The notes: generated by a model not told the origin, from the letters alone. A stretch of DNA of 64,000 nt from Geodermatophilus sp. DSM 45219 (GCF_900104025.1 NZ_FNIQ01000007.1:172593-236592), one strand, 5' to 3'. Shown: positions 54,314 to 63,368, counted from the stretch's first letter. Made by a program: numbers and translations.

Positions 54314-56085
54314 GCCGCCACCTCCGTCTGCGCGTAGGCCCGCACCAGCGCGGCGTACCCGGGGACCTCGGCGAGCAGCTGCTCGTGGCTGCCGCGGGCG
54401 AGCACCTGCCCGCCCTCCAACCAGACCACCTCGTCGGCCAGCGCGATGGTGGCCTGCCGGTAGGCGACCACGACGACGGTCGAGGGCCGCTCGGCGTCCC
54501 GCAGGGCGTCGAGGATGCGGGCCTCCACGGCCGGGTCGACGGCGCTGGTCGCGTCGTCGAGCACCAGCAGCCGGGGACGGCGGACCACGGCGCGGGCCAG
54601 CGCGATCCGCTGCCGCTGCCCGCCCGAGAGCGTCGCGCCGCGCTCCCCGACCCGGGTGTCCAGGCCCTCGGGCAGCCGGCGCACGACGTCGTCCACCGCG
54701 GCGGTGGCCAGCGCGGCCCACACCTCGTCGTCGGGGACGTCCCCGCCCAGGGTGACGTTGCCGCGGACGGTGTCGTCGAACAGGAAGGTGCCCTGCGGGA
54801 CGAACGCCGCCTGGGCGCTGACCTCGCCCTCGCGCAGCGCGCGCAGGTCGACCCCGTCGAGGAGCACGTCGCCGGTGGCCGGGTCGACCAGCCGGACGAG
54901 CAGCCCGGCCAGCGTCGACTTGCCCGACCCGGTCGGCCCGACGACGGCGACCGTGCTGCCGGGGGCGACGTCGAAGGTGACGCCCGACAGGGTCGGCCGC
55001 GCGGCGCCCTCGAAGCCGTAGTCGACCCCGCGCAGGCCCAGCCCCGCGCCGCCGGTGCCGGTCACCGCGGCCTCCGTGCCGTGCGGGGTCTCGCCGGTCG
55101 CGTCGAGCACCGGCGTCACGCGGTCGAAGCCGGCGAGCGCGCGCGGCAGGTCGGCGAGCACCCAGCCGATCGCGCGGATCGGCAGGGCCAGCAGGGTGAA
55201 CAGGTAGGCGATGGAGACCAGGTCGCCGGCGTCGGTGGCGCCGTCGACGACGCGGGTGGCGCCGATGAGCAGGACGGCGAGCGTGCCGAGGGCGGGCAGC
55301 GCCTCCATCAGCGGGTCGAACAGCCCGCGCACCCGGCCGACCGCGACCAGCCCGTCGCGCAGCTCCTCGGCGCGGCCGGTGAACCGGCGGGTCTCGACGT
55401 CCTCCCGGCCGAGGGTCTTCACCACCAGGGCGGCGTCGAAGCTCTCGTGGGCGATCTCGCTGACCTCGGCGCGCAGCTGCTGGGCCCGCCGCATCCGCGG
55501 GCTCATGGCCTGCGAGTAGACGGCGTTGACCAGGAAGACCAGCGGGAACACCACCAGGCCGACCACCGCCAGCCACGGGTCGGTGGCCACCAGCGCGGCC
55601 ACGGTGATCCCGATCATCACCACCGCGCCGCAGGCGAAGGGCAGCGGCGCGACGAAGAACCAGGCCGCCTCGACGTCGGAGTTCGCGTTGGACAGCAGCT
55701 GCCCGGTGGGGTGGCGCTGGTGCCAGGACAGCGGCAGCCGCAGGTACTGGCCGGTCACCCGGCGGCGGTACTCCGCCTGCAGCCGGTAGCCCATGACGCC
55801 CGCGAACAGCCGCCGGCCGAGGATGCCGAGGATCTTCAGGACGGCGACGCCGAGGATCGCGGCCGCGGCCAGGGTGAGCGCGCCGGCGGAGGTGACGCCG
55901 TCCCGCAGCGCCGGGAGGACGACCCGGTCGACGACCTCGCCGAGCACGTAGGCGCTGGCGACGGTCATCGCGCCGTAGAGGGTGCTGGCGAGGAAGGCCA
56001 GCGCGAACATCCCCGGCTGCTCGACGATCGCCCGCCCGACGTGGCGCATCCCTCGCCGGACGACGGCGTCTCGGCGGCGGGGCAC
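54310..56085 (-). CDS. ABC exporter subunit with degenerate ATPase site (other half of heterodimer)
   Basis: A 591-residue ABC half-transporter with six membrane helices and an ATPase domain from about residue 345. Walker A is GPTGSGKST and the signature is a perfect LSGGQRQR, but Walker B reads LLVLDDATSAVDP (Glu to Asp) and the switch region VVAYRQAT lacks the His. The catalytic residues are therefore deficient here and intact in the partner at 52487, the classic asymmetric pair. GTG at 56085. Confidence 0.93.
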   Translation of the reverse strand: MPRRRDAVVRRGMRHVGRAIVEQPGMFALAFLASTLYGAMTVASAYVLGEVVDRVVLPALRDGVTSAGALTLAAAAILGVAVLKILGILGRRLFAGVMGYRLQAEYRRRVTGQYLRLPLSWHQRHPTGQLLSNANSDVEAAWFFVAPLPFACGAVVMIGITVAALVATDPWLAVVGLVVFPLVFLVNAVYSQAMSPRMRRAQQLRAEVSEIAHESFDAALVVKTLGREDVETRRFTGRAEELRDGLVAVGRVRGLFDPLMEALPALGTLAVLLIGATRVVDGATDAGDLVSIAYLFTLLALPIRAIGWVLADLPRALAGFDRVTPVLDATGETPHGTEAAVTGTGGAGLGLRGVDYGFEGAARPTLSGVTFDVAPGSTVAVVGPTGSGKSTLAGLLVRLVDPATGDVLLDGVDLRALREGEVSAQAAFVPQGTFLFDDTVRGNVTLGGDVPDDEVWAALATAAVDDVVRRLPEGLDTRVGERGATLSGGQRQRIALARAVVRRPRLLVLDDATSAVDPAVEARILDALRDAERPSTVVVVAYRQATIALADEVVWLEGGQVLARGSHEQLLAEVPGYAALVRAYAQTEVAA

Positions 56086-56219
56086 GGGTCTCCTCGGTGG
56101 TGGTGCGGGCGGTGCCTGCGACTGTACGTAGGCGGACCGACTGGTCGCCTGCGCTTTCCGGGCCTGCTGTTTCCGGGCCTGTCCGTTTCCGGGTACGGCC
56201 CCGTCGGTAACCCCGGCCG

Positions 56220-56843
56220 GTGACCTCCTCTTCCCGGCCGCTGGCCCAGCGCGAGCGCACGGCGCTCGCCGACCTGCTCGAGGAGCTGGGACCGGACGCG
56301 CCCACCCGCTGCGCGGGCTGGACGACGGCGCACCTGGCCGCGCACCTCGTCACCCGCGACCGTCGTCCGGACACCACGCCGGGCTTCGCCCTCGAGGCCA
56401 CGCCGATCGGCCGGCCGTTCGCCGCCTGGTCGCACTCCGTGGAAGACCGGCTGCGCACCCGCACCCGCTACGCCGACCTCGTCGCCCGCGTGCGCTCCGG
56501 GCCGCCGCGGTGGCTGCCGGCCGCGTGGCCGCCGGTGGCCGCGGTGGTCGACACCGCGGAGTACGCCATCCACCACGAGGACGTCCGCCGGGCCCAGCCG
56601 GGCTGGTCCCCTCGCGAGCTCCCGCGGTGGGACCAGGACCGGCTCTGGGGCAACGTCGTCTTCTTCGGCCGGGTCGCCGCCGGCGGTGTCCCCGGTGCCC
56701 TGGTGCTGCGCCGCGGCGACGTGCCCGGGGTGGAGCGGCGCTACGGCAGCGGGACACCGGAGACGGTGGTCGAGGGCGAGCCGCTGGAGCTGCTCCTCTG
56801 GACGAGCGGGCGGCGCGACGTCGCCCGGGTCACCACCGGCTGA
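56220..56843 (+). CDS. TIGR03085 family metal-binding protein (DinB/MDMPI-like)
   Basis: A 207-residue actinobacterial protein of the mycothiol-dependent maleylpyruvate isomerase N-terminal superfamily. It shows RCAGWTTAHLAAHLVTRDRR near residue 30 (first metal His), the family-typical PLAQRERTALADLLEELGPD at the start, and YAIHHEDVRRAQPGW near residue 118 (further His ligands). Enzymes of this fold often act on thiol adducts; the substrate is unknown. GTG at 56220. It is divergent from the ABC exporter and convergent with hisF. Confidence 0.87.
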   Translation: MTSSSRPLAQRERTALADLLEELGPDAPTRCAGWTTAHLAAHLVTRDRRPDTTPGFALEATPIGRPFAAWSHSVEDRLRTRTRYADLVARVRSGPPRWLPAAWPPVAAVVDTAEYAIHHEDVRRAQPGWSPRELPRWDQDRLWGNVVFFGRVAAGGVPGALVLRRGDVPGVERRYGSGTPETVVEGEPLELLLWTSGRRDVARVTTG

Positions 56844-56903
56844 CGGTGTCGTGACGAGTGGGGGCCGGAGGCTCCCGCGAGGAACGACGGAGCAGCTCCG
56901 CGT

Positions 56904-56957
56904 GGCCCCCTTCCGGGTCCCGCCCCGAGCCTGCGAGGGGTGGGGAGAAGGGGGTCC
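56904..56957. repeat. Dispersed two-stem intergenic element, copy 3 (inverted)
   Basis: Read on the minus strand the element has the outer stem CCCCCTTC/GAAGGGGG with the bulged A, inner stem CCC-A-CCCC/GGGG-C-GGG and loop TCGCAGGCTC, matching copy 1 except that the outer arms differ and co-vary. It fills the 157-bp gap between the convergent TIGR03085 gene and hisF. Confidence 0.8.
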
Positions 56958-57000
56958 TTCTGGGCACCTGGAGGCGGTGTCGTCCGGCAGGACGACGGTG

Positions 57001-57792
57001 TCACAGGGGGTGGTCGGTCTCCCGGCGGACCGGGACGCCGGCGTCGCCGAGCGCGGCCTTGACGTCGCCGATGCGCAGCTTGCCGAAGTGGAAGACCGTG
57101 GCGGCCAGGACGGCGTCCGCGCCGGCCTCGACCGCGGGCGGGAAGTCCGCGGTCTCCCCCGCGCCACCGCTGGCGATCACCGGCACGGAGACCTCTCGGC
57201 GCACCGCGCGGATCAGCTCGAGGTCGAAGCCGGCCTCGGTGCCGTCGGCGTCCATCGAGTTCAGCAGCACCTCGCCGACGCCGAGCTCGGCGGCCTGCAC
57301 CACCCACTCGACGGCGTCCCGGCCGGTGCCGCGCCGTCCGCCGTGCGTGGTGATCTCGAAGCCGGAGTCGGTGACCGCGCCGTCGCGGGCGCGCCGGGCG
57401 TCCAGGGACAGCACGAGCACCTGGTTGCCGAAGCGGTCGCTGATCTCGCTGATCAGCTCGGGCCGGGCGACGGCGGCGGTGTTGACCGCGACCTTGTCCG
57501 CACCCGCGCGCAGCAGCTTGTCGACGTCGGTGACCGACCGGACGCCGCCGCCGACGGTGAGCGGGATGAACACGCTCTCCGCGGTCCGGCGCACGACGTC
57601 GTAGGTGGTCTCCCGGTCACCGGAGCTGGCGGTGATGTCGAGGAAGGTCAGCTCGTCGGCGCCCTCGGCGTCGTAGACCCGGGCCATCTCCACCGGGTCG
57701 CCGGCGTCGCGCAGGTCGACGAAGTTGACGCCCTTGACCACCCGGCCGGCGTCGACGTCCAGGCACGGGATCACCCGCACGGCGAGGCTCAC
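57001..57792 (-). CDS. hisF: Imidazole glycerol phosphate synthase cyclase subunit
   Basis: HisF uses ammonia from HisH to form imidazole glycerol phosphate. The 263-residue barrel has the catalytic Asp residues in [18 protein letters not shown] and [10 protein letters not shown], plus [20 protein letters not shown] and [13 protein letters not shown] for phosphate binding. GTG at 57792 overlaps the ridA stop. Its partner hisH lies 5 kb away at the end of the window. Confidence 0.97.
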   Translation of the reverse strand: MSLAVRVIPCLDVDAGRVVKGVNFVDLRDAGDPVEMARVYDAEGADELTFLDITASSGDRETTYDVVRRTAESVFIPLTVGGGVRSVTDVDKLLRAGADKVAVNTAAVARPELISEISDRFGNQVLVLSLDARRARDGAVTDSGFEITTHGGRRGTGRDAVEWVVQAAELGVGEVLLNSMDADGTEAGFDLELIRAVRREVSVPVIASGGAGETADFPPAVEAGADAVLAATVFHFGKLRIGDVKAALGDAGVPVRRETDHPL

Positions 57793-58181
57793 GCGGGCAC
57801 CTTCCGGACCGCGTCGGCCTCGATCTCCACCAGCATGGCCGGGTCGATCAGCGCGGCGACCTGCACCATCGAGGTGGCCGGGCGGACGTCGCCGAAGACC
57901 TCGCCGTGGGCGCGGCCGACCTCCTCCCAGCGGGAGATGTCGGTGACGAACATCCGCGTGCGGACGACGTCGGCGAGGGTGAAGCCGGCCCGCTCCAGCG
58001 CCTCGGCGAGGTTCGCCAGCGCCTGGCGGGTCTGCGCGCCGGCGTCCCCCGGGTGGACGACGGCGCCGTCGACGGTGGCCGTCGTGCCGCTCACCCAGGC
58101 CATGTCCCCGTGGACGACGACCCGGCTGTAGCCGACCACCGCCTCCCAGGGTGTCTCGGACCCGAAGCGCACGACGCTCAC
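57789..58181 (-). CDS. RidA family protein
   Basis: A 130-residue YjgF/YER057c/UK114 protein. RidA-type members hydrolyse reactive enamine/imine intermediates formed by PLP enzymes. It shows [20 protein letters not shown] near residue 21, and [20 protein letters not shown] with the usual conserved Arg, and a final [23 protein letters not shown] at 58181 overlaps the priA stop (GTGA), and it overlaps hisF in the same way. Such a gene between hisA and hisF is common in actinobacteria. Confidence 0.9.
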   Translation of the reverse strand: MSVVRFGSETPWEAVVGYSRVVVHGDMAWVSGTTATVDGAVVHPGDAGAQTRQALANLAEALERAGFTLADVVRTRMFVTDISRWEEVGRAHGEVFGDVRPATSMVQVAALIDPAMLVEIEADAVRKVPA

Positions 58182-58924
58182 GCCAGCTCCATGCCGTTCT
58201 CCCCGGAGGCGACCCGCAGCGCCTCGGGCAGGGTGAACGCCCCGGCGTAGAGCGCCTTGCCCACGATCGCGCCCTCCACGCCGACCGGGGTCAGCCCGGC
58301 GAGCGCGCGGATGTCGTCCAGCGAGCTGACCCCGCCCGAGGCGACGACCGGGCGGGGCGTCGCGGCGCAGACCTCGCGGAGCAGGTCGAGGTTGGGCCCG
58401 CTCAGCGTGCCGTCCTTGGTGATGTCGGTGACGACGTAGCGGGCGCAGCCCTCGGCGTCGAGCCGGGCGAGGGTCTCGTAGAGCTCGCCGCCCTCCTTGG
58501 TCCAGCCGCGGGCGGCCAGCCGGGTGCCGCGGACGTCGAGGCCGACGGCGATCCGGTCGCCGTGCTCGGCGATGGCCTTCGCGCACCAGTCGGGCGACTC
58601 CAGCGCGGCGGTGCCGAGGTTGACGCGGCGGCAGCCGGTGGCCAGGGCTGCGGCCAGCGACCCGTCGTCCCGGATGCCGCCGGAGAGCTCGACGTCGACG
58701 TCCAGCTCGCCGACCACCCGGGCCAGCAGCTCGCGGTTGCTGCCGCGGCCGAAGGCGGCGTCGAGGTCGACCAGGTGCACCCACTCGGCGCCGTCCCGCT
58801 GCCACTGCAGCGCGGCGTCCAGCGGGTCGCCGTAGGAGGTCTCGCTGCCGGCCTCCCCCTGCACGAGGCGGACGGCCTGGCCGTCGGCGACGTCGACGGC
58901 GGGGAGCAGCTGCAGTTTCGGCAC
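58178..58924 (-). CDS. priA: Bifunctional HisA/TrpF isomerase PriA
   Basis: PriA isomerises both ProFAR in histidine synthesis and phosphoribosylanthranilate in tryptophan synthesis. The 248-residue barrel has the catalytic Asp in [20 protein letters not shown] and [31 protein letters not shown], and [19 protein letters not shown]. The actinobacterial sequence [12 protein letters not shown] and absence of a trpF gene among the trp genes here support bifunctionality. It starts with GTG at 58924 and is coupled to ridA and hisF. Confidence 0.93.
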   Translation of the reverse strand: MPKLQLLPAVDVADGQAVRLVQGEAGSETSYGDPLDAALQWQRDGAEWVHLVDLDAAFGRGSNRELLARVVGELDVDVELSGGIRDDGSLAAALATGCRRVNLGTAALESPDWCAKAIAEHGDRIAVGLDVRGTRLAARGWTKEGGELYETLARLDAEGCARYVVTDITKDGTLSGPNLDLLREVCAATPRPVVASGGVSSLDDIRALAGLTPVGVEGAIVGKALYAGAFTLPEALRVASGENGMELA

Positions 58925-58966
58925 GCCCGACAGCGTAGGGACCCCGTGCCGGTGGCCGGCGTCACC

Positions 58967-59479
58967 TCAGCGGTAGCCCCTGGTGCCGTCGAGCTGCTCG
59001 CGCAGGAGGTCCAGGTGGCCGACGTGCCGGGCGGTCTCCTCGACCATGTGGCCGAGGATCCAGCGCAGGGTCAGCGTGTCGGCGCGGTACTCCGTGTTCT
59101 GCCCGAAGGCGTCCAGCGGGGTGGCGGCCGTGATCTCGCCCGAGACGGCGCACTGCCGCTCGTACTGCTCGACCAGGTCGGCCAGCGGCACGTCCGCGAC
59201 GGCGAAGTCTGCATCCGCCACGTCGCCGAACTGCGGGTTGACCTCCTTCGGCCGGTCGAGCAGCAGCACCTCGAACCAACAGTGCTCGACCCAGCGCAGG
59301 TGTGAGACCAGCCCGGCGACCGTCATCCGCGGGGACGTCGGCAGCAGCACCCGGTGGGCGTCGGCGTCCGACAGGCCCGCGCACTTCAGGTGGACGACCG
59401 CGCGCTGCAGGTCCAGCCAGCCGACCAGCGAGGTGCGCTCGTCGGCGTCCCCGGGCGGGCGGGTGCGGAGAGGGGGCAC
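58967..59479 (-). CDS. DinB family protein (DUF664)
   Basis: A 170-residue four-helix-bundle DinB/DUF664 protein. Metal-ligand His residues are visible in MTVAGLVSHLRWVEHCWFEV near residue 50 and WILGHMVEETARHVGHLD near residue 142. Members of this large actinobacterial family may be thiol-dependent transferases but few are characterised. GTG at 59479. It ends 42 bp before priA and is divergent from the nitroreductase. Confidence 0.87.
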   Translation of the reverse strand: MPPLRTRPPGDADERTSLVGWLDLQRAVVHLKCAGLSDADAHRVLLPTSPRMTVAGLVSHLRWVEHCWFEVLLLDRPKEVNPQFGDVADADFAVADVPLADLVEQYERQCAVSGEITAATPLDAFGQNTEYRADTLTLRWILGHMVEETARHVGHLDLLREQLDGTRGYR

Positions 59480-59546
59480 CGGCCGGACGCTAGCGCGGTC
59501 CCGCGGTCCGGGCACCCGTGTTCCGGCGGGGTGACAGGGTGGCGCG

Positions 59547-60146
59547 GTGGAGTTCGCTGACGTCGTCCGCCGGCGGCGCATGGTGCGCGACTACGACCCG
59601 GACCGGCCGGTGCCGCCCGAGGTCCGGGAGCGGCTGCTCGAGCACGCGCTGCGCGCGCCGTCGGCCGGGTTCACCCAGGGCTGGGCGTTCCTGGTGCTGG
59701 AGGACGCCGCCGACCGCGACCTGTTCTGGTCGGTGACGACGTCGACCGGAGCGCCGGACGGCTGGCTGACCCGGATGCGGCGCGCGCCGCTGCTGGTGGT
59801 GCCGCTGTCGTCGAAGGCCGCCTACCTGGACCGGTACGCCGAGCCGGACAAGGGCTGGACCGACCGGGACGAGGCGCGCTGGCCGGTCCCGTACTGGGAC
59901 GTCGACGCCGGGATGGCCGCGCTGCTGATGCTGCTCACCGCGGTCGACGAGGGGCTGGGGGCCTGCTTCTTCGGCGTCCCGGCGGAGCGGGTGGACGCGC
60001 TCCGGGAGGCGTTCGGCGTCCCGGCCACCCACCGCCCGGTCGGCGTCGTGTCGGTCGGCTACCCCGGCACCGGGGACCGCCGGTCGCCGTCCCTGCGGCG
60101 GGGCCGGCGCGGGGTCGGGGACGTCGTCCACCGCGGCCGCTGGTGA
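59547..60146 (+). CDS. Nitroreductase family protein
   Basis: A 199-residue FMN-dependent nitroreductase. The FMN-phosphate segment is RRRRMVRDYDPDRPVPPEVR near residue 8 and the isoalloxazine region HALRAPSAGFTQGWAFLVLE near residue 33, with DVDAGMAALLMLLTAVDEGL and GACFFGVP typical of the second half. Substrate unknown. GTG at 59547. It overlaps the TauE-like gene by 4 nt (GTGA). Confidence 0.88.
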   Translation: MEFADVVRRRRMVRDYDPDRPVPPEVRERLLEHALRAPSAGFTQGWAFLVLEDAADRDLFWSVTTSTGAPDGWLTRMRRAPLLVVPLSSKAAYLDRYAEPDKGWTDRDEARWPVPYWDVDAGMAALLMLLTAVDEGLGACFFGVPAERVDALREAFGVPATHRPVGVVSVGYPGTGDRRSPSLRRGRRGVGDVVHRGRW

Positions 60147-60868
60147 CCGGGCTGGAGACCGCGCTGCTGGCCGTCGCGGTCCTGCTGGGCGCGGCCACGC
60201 AGCGGGCCACCGGCCTGGGGTTCGCGCTGGTGGCCGCCCCGTTCCTCGTGCTGCTCACCGGTCCGGCCGTCGGCGTCTCGCTGAGCAATGCGCTGTCGGC
60301 GTCGCTGTGCGCGCTGGTGCTGGCCCGCACCTGGCGCCGGGCGCTCTGGCGCGAGGTCGCCGTCCTGGCGGTGCCCGCGCTGCTGGCGATCCCGCTGGGC
60401 GTCCTCGTCGTCCGCACGCTGCCGGAGGGGCCGCTGCTGATCGCGATCGGCGCCCTGGCGGTCGGCGCCGTGGTGGTCGTCGCCCTCGGCCGGCGGCGGC
60501 AGCTGCTGCCCGGCCGGCGGTCGGCGGTGCTGGCCGGCGCGCTGGCGGGCTTCATGAACGTGACCGCCGGCGTCGGCGGGCCGATGGTGACCGCCTACGC
60601 GGTGTCGCGGAGCTGGCCGCTGCCGGTGTTCATCCCGACCGCGCAGGCGACGCTGCTGGTGGTCAACCTCGCGTCGCTCGCCGGCAAGGGCCTGCCCGCG
60701 CTCGGCCCGGTGGCCTGGACGGTGAGCGGGGTGGCGCTGGTCGCGGGGCTGGTGGCCGGTGAGCTGGTGACCCGGCGGCTGGACGCGGCCCGGGGGCTGC
60801 AGCTGGTGATCGCCGTCGCGCTGGCCGGCGGCACCGCCACGGTGGTGCGGGGTCTGGCCGAGCTGTGA
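60143..60868 (+). CDS. TauE/SafE family anion exporter/permease
   Basis: A 241-residue membrane protein with about eight helices. The repeated TauE motifs are visible as ATQRATGLGFALVAAPFLVL (residues ~18-37) and AGFMNVTAGVGGPMVTAYAV (near residue 137). Members transport sulfite, sulfoacetate or related organosulfonate anions across the membrane; the substrate here is inferred only from the family. GTG at 60143 overlaps the nitroreductase stop. Confidence 0.9.
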   Translation: MTGLETALLAVAVLLGAATQRATGLGFALVAAPFLVLLTGPAVGVSLSNALSASLCALVLARTWRRALWREVAVLAVPALLAIPLGVLVVRTLPEGPLLIAIGALAVGAVVVVALGRRRQLLPGRRSAVLAGALAGFMNVTAGVGGPMVTAYAVSRSWPLPVFIPTAQATLLVVNLASLAGKGLPALGPVAWTVSGVALVAGLVAGELVTRRLDAARGLQLVIAVALAGGTATVVRGLAEL

Positions 60869-60890
60869 GCCGCTGGTTGACTACGCGCTC

Positions 60891-61655
60891 GTGACCAGCA
60901 GCCCGCCGTCCCGCGCCGTCCTCGTGACCGGCGCCTCCCGCGGCATCGGCCGCGCCGTGGCCTCCGCCTTCGCCGCCGCGGGCGACCGGGTCGCCGTCCA
61001 CTGGGGCACCTCCCGGGAACGCGCCGAGGCGGTGCTCGCCGGGCTGCCGGGCGACGGGCACGTGCTGGTGCAGGCCGACCTCGGCGACGCCGACGCGGTG
61101 GGCCGGATGGTCGACGAGGCGGCCGCGGCGCTGGGCGGGTTGCACGTGCTGGTGAACAACGCCGGGGTCTTCACCGCGCACCCGCCGCTGTCGGTCTCCT
61201 ACGAGGAGTGGCAGGCGGCGTGGTCGCGGACGCTGGCGGTCAACCTGCTCGGCGCGGCCAACGCGACCTTCCGGGCGGTGCCGCACCTCGTCGCCGCCGG
61301 TGGGGGTGCGATCGTCAACGTCTCCAGCCGCGGGGCCTTCCGCGGGGAGCCGGACACCCCGGCGTACGGGGCGTCGAAGGCCGGGCTGAACGCGTTCGGG
61401 CAGTCGATGGCGATCGCGCTGGCCCCGCACGGCATCTCGGTGGGCACCGTGGCGCCGGGGTTCGTGCAGACCGAGATGGCCCGCGAGGTGCTCGACGGCC
61501 CGGGCGGGGACGCCGTCCGCGCGCAGTCGCCCTACGGCCGCGTGGCACGGCCGGAGGAGGTCGCCTCGGCGGTGCTCTGGCTGGCGTCCCCCGGCGCGCG
61601 GTTCTCGACCGGGACGATCGTCGACGTCAACGGGGCGTCCTACCTGCGGAGCTGA
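60891..61655 (+). CDS. Short-chain dehydrogenase/reductase
   Basis: A complete 254-residue classical SDR. It has the NAD(P)-binding VLVTGASRGIGRAVASAFAA near residue 8, LVNNAG near residue 87, catalytic Ser in NVSSRGAF, Tyr-x3-Lys in YGASKAGLN and the C-terminal FSTGTIVDVNGASYL. TGASRGIG with following basic residues favours NADP(H). Substrate unknown. GTG at 60891; it lies 22 bp after the TauE gene and 14 bp before the molybdopterin protein. Confidence 0.92.
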   Translation: MTSSPPSRAVLVTGASRGIGRAVASAFAAAGDRVAVHWGTSRERAEAVLAGLPGDGHVLVQADLGDADAVGRMVDEAAAALGGLHVLVNNAGVFTAHPPLSVSYEEWQAAWSRTLAVNLLGAANATFRAVPHLVAAGGGAIVNVSSRGAFRGEPDTPAYGASKAGLNAFGQSMAIALAPHGISVGTVAPGFVQTEMAREVLDGPGGDAVRAQSPYGRVARPEEVASAVLWLASPGARFSTGTIVDVNGASYLRS

Positions 61656-61669
61656 CGGACACTCGGTGC

Positions 61670-62707
61670 GTGGCCCAGCTCCTCCCCCGTCGTGCGGGCC
61701 GGCGCACCAACGTGGGACTGCTCGCTCTGCTCCTGGTGGCCGGGGGCACCGGCGTGCTCGCCTTCGCCGTGGGCTCGCCCGGCCCGGCGCGGCTGGTCGT
61801 CGCGGCCCACGGGGCGGCCGGGCTGGGGCTGCTGCTGCTCGTCCCCTGGAAGGCCGTCGTCGTGCGGCGGGCCCGGCGGCGTCCCGGCGGCAGCGGCGGG
61901 GTCTCGCTCGGCGTCGCCACGCTGGTCACCCTGCTCACCGGCGTGCTGCACGCCGTCGGCGTCACCGGGCCGTGGTCCTGGTCGGCCGGCGTGCCGGTGC
62001 TGCACCTGCACGTGGCCGCGGGGGTGGGTACCGGTGCGCTGGTCGTCGTCCACGCGTGGGGACGGCGTCAGCGGCCGCGGGCGACCGACCTCGACCGCCG
62101 CGGGCTGCTGCGGGCCGGCGGGCTGGCCGCCGGGGCGGTGGCCCTGTGGGGCGCGGGCGAGGGCCTGCTGCGGCTGACCGGCGCACCGGGCGCCGGGCGG
62201 CGGGTCACGGGCTCCTTCGAGCGCGGCACCGACGACCCCGCCGCCATGCCGGTCACCCAGTGGATCTCCGATCCCGTGCCGGACTCCCCCGCTCCGGTGC
62301 TGGAGCTGGTCTCGGGCGGCCGCCGGGTGCGGGTGCCGATGGGTGGGCTCGACCGCGGGGACACCGTGCGCGCGGTGCTGGACTGCACCGGCGGCTGGTA
62401 CGCCGCCCAGGACTGGCGCGGGGTCCGGCTCGACCGGCTGCTCGCCTCCGTCGACCTGGAGCTGCCGGCAGGCGGGAGCGTCGACGTCGTCTCGGTGACC
62501 GGGTTCCGGCGCCGGCTGCCGCTGTCCGAGGCGGGCGGGCTGCTGCTGGCGACGCACGCGGCCGGCCGGCCGCTGTCGGCCGGGCACGGCGCGCCGGTGC
62601 GGCTCGTCGTGCCCGGACGGCGGGGCTTCTGGTGGGTCAAGTGGGTGGCGCGGGTCGAGGTCGTCGACGCGCCGTGGTGGCTGCAGCCGCCGTTCCCGCT
62701 GCAGTGA
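61670..62707 (+). CDS. Molybdopterin-binding oxidoreductase (SUOX family) fused to a four-helix membrane domain
   Basis: A 345-residue protein. Residues ~14-140 form four membrane helices with His residues in helices 2-4 (VAAHGAAG, VLHAVGV, LHLHVAAG ... VVHAWG), as in heme-b-binding membrane domains; a fifth hydrophobic stretch follows at ~147-165. The C-terminal ~175 residues are the sulfite-oxidase-type Moco domain, with the Mo-ligand Cys in VLDCTGGWYAAQDWRGV near residue 240 and FWWVKWVARVEV at the end. It probably reduces or oxidises a small substrate outside the membrane. GTG at 61670; convergent with hisH. Confidence 0.87.
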   Translation: MAQLLPRRAGRRTNVGLLALLLVAGGTGVLAFAVGSPGPARLVVAAHGAAGLGLLLLVPWKAVVVRRARRRPGGSGGVSLGVATLVTLLTGVLHAVGVTGPWSWSAGVPVLHLHVAAGVGTGALVVVHAWGRRQRPRATDLDRRGLLRAGGLAAGAVALWGAGEGLLRLTGAPGAGRRVTGSFERGTDDPAAMPVTQWISDPVPDSPAPVLELVSGGRRVRVPMGGLDRGDTVRAVLDCTGGWYAAQDWRGVRLDRLLASVDLELPAGGSVDVVSVTGFRRRLPLSEAGGLLLATHAAGRPLSAGHGAPVRLVVPGRRGFWWVKWVARVEVVDAPWWLQPPFPLQ

Positions 62708-62729
62708 CCCGCGCTCAGCGCAGCGTGCG

Positions 62730-63368
62730 TCAGCGCAGCGTGCCGAGCCAGTTGCTGAGCAGCTGGGCGCCGGCGTCCCCGGACTTCTCCGGGTGGAACT
62801 GGGTGGCCGACAGCGCGCCGTTCTCCACGCCCGCGACGAACCGGTCGCCGTGCTCGGCCCAGGTCACCAGCGGGGCGGCCAGCGGCGACGGGGCTCCGCC
62901 GGACCCCAGCGGGAAGTCGCGCACGGCGTAGGAGTGCACGAAGTAGAAGCGCTGGTCCTCCAGGCCGGCGAACAGCACCGTGTCCTCCGGCGCCTGCACG
63001 GTGTTCCAGCCCATGTGCGGCAGCACCGGGGCCTGCAGCTGCTCGACCACGCCGGGCCACTCGCCGCAGCCCTCGGCGTCCTGGCCGTGCTCGACGCCGT
63101 GCTCGAACAGCACCTGCATGCCGACGCAGACGCCGAGCACCGGCCGGCCGCCGGCCAGTCGGCGACCGATGACCCGCGGGCCGTCGACGGCCTTGAGGCC
63201 CTGCATGCACGCCGCGAACGCACCGACCCCGGGGACGACGAGCCCGTCGGCCTCGAGGGCGGCATGCGGGTCGGCGGTCACCGTGACGTCGGCGCCGACG
63301 CGGGTCAGCGCGCGTTCGGCCGAGCGGAGGTTGCCCGAGCCGTAGTCCAGGACGACGACCTTCTTCAC
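62730..63368 (-). CDS. hisH: Imidazole glycerol phosphate synthase glutaminase subunit
   Basis: HisH hydrolyses glutamine for HisF. The 212-residue class I amidotransferase begins [20 protein letters not shown] and has the nucleophile Cys in [15 protein letters not shown] near residue 84 and the His/Glu pair in [16 protein letters not shown] at 63368 is chosen; a GTG 9 nt upstream is equally open. The stop lies in a 14-bp tandem duplication (TCAGCGCAGCGTGC, 62716-62743). It is unusually separated from priA and hisF by five genes. Confidence 0.95.
   Translation of the reverse strand: MKKVVVLDYGSGNLRSAERALTRVGADVTVTADPHAALEADGLVVPGVGAFAACMQGLKAVDGPRVIGRRLAGGRPVLGVCVGMQVLFEHGVEHGQDAEGCGEWPGVVEQLQAPVLPHMGWNTVQAPEDTVLFAGLEDQRFYFVHSYAVRDFPLGSGGAPSPLAAPLVTWAEHGDRFVAGVENGALSATQFHPEKSGDAGAQLLSNWLGTLR

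Noticed and set aside
62716..62743. 14-bp tandem duplication at the hisH stop as a functional repeat
   Set aside because: Two copies of TCAGCGCAGCGTGC are a simple slippage duplication; the hisH reading frame and stop are unaffected.
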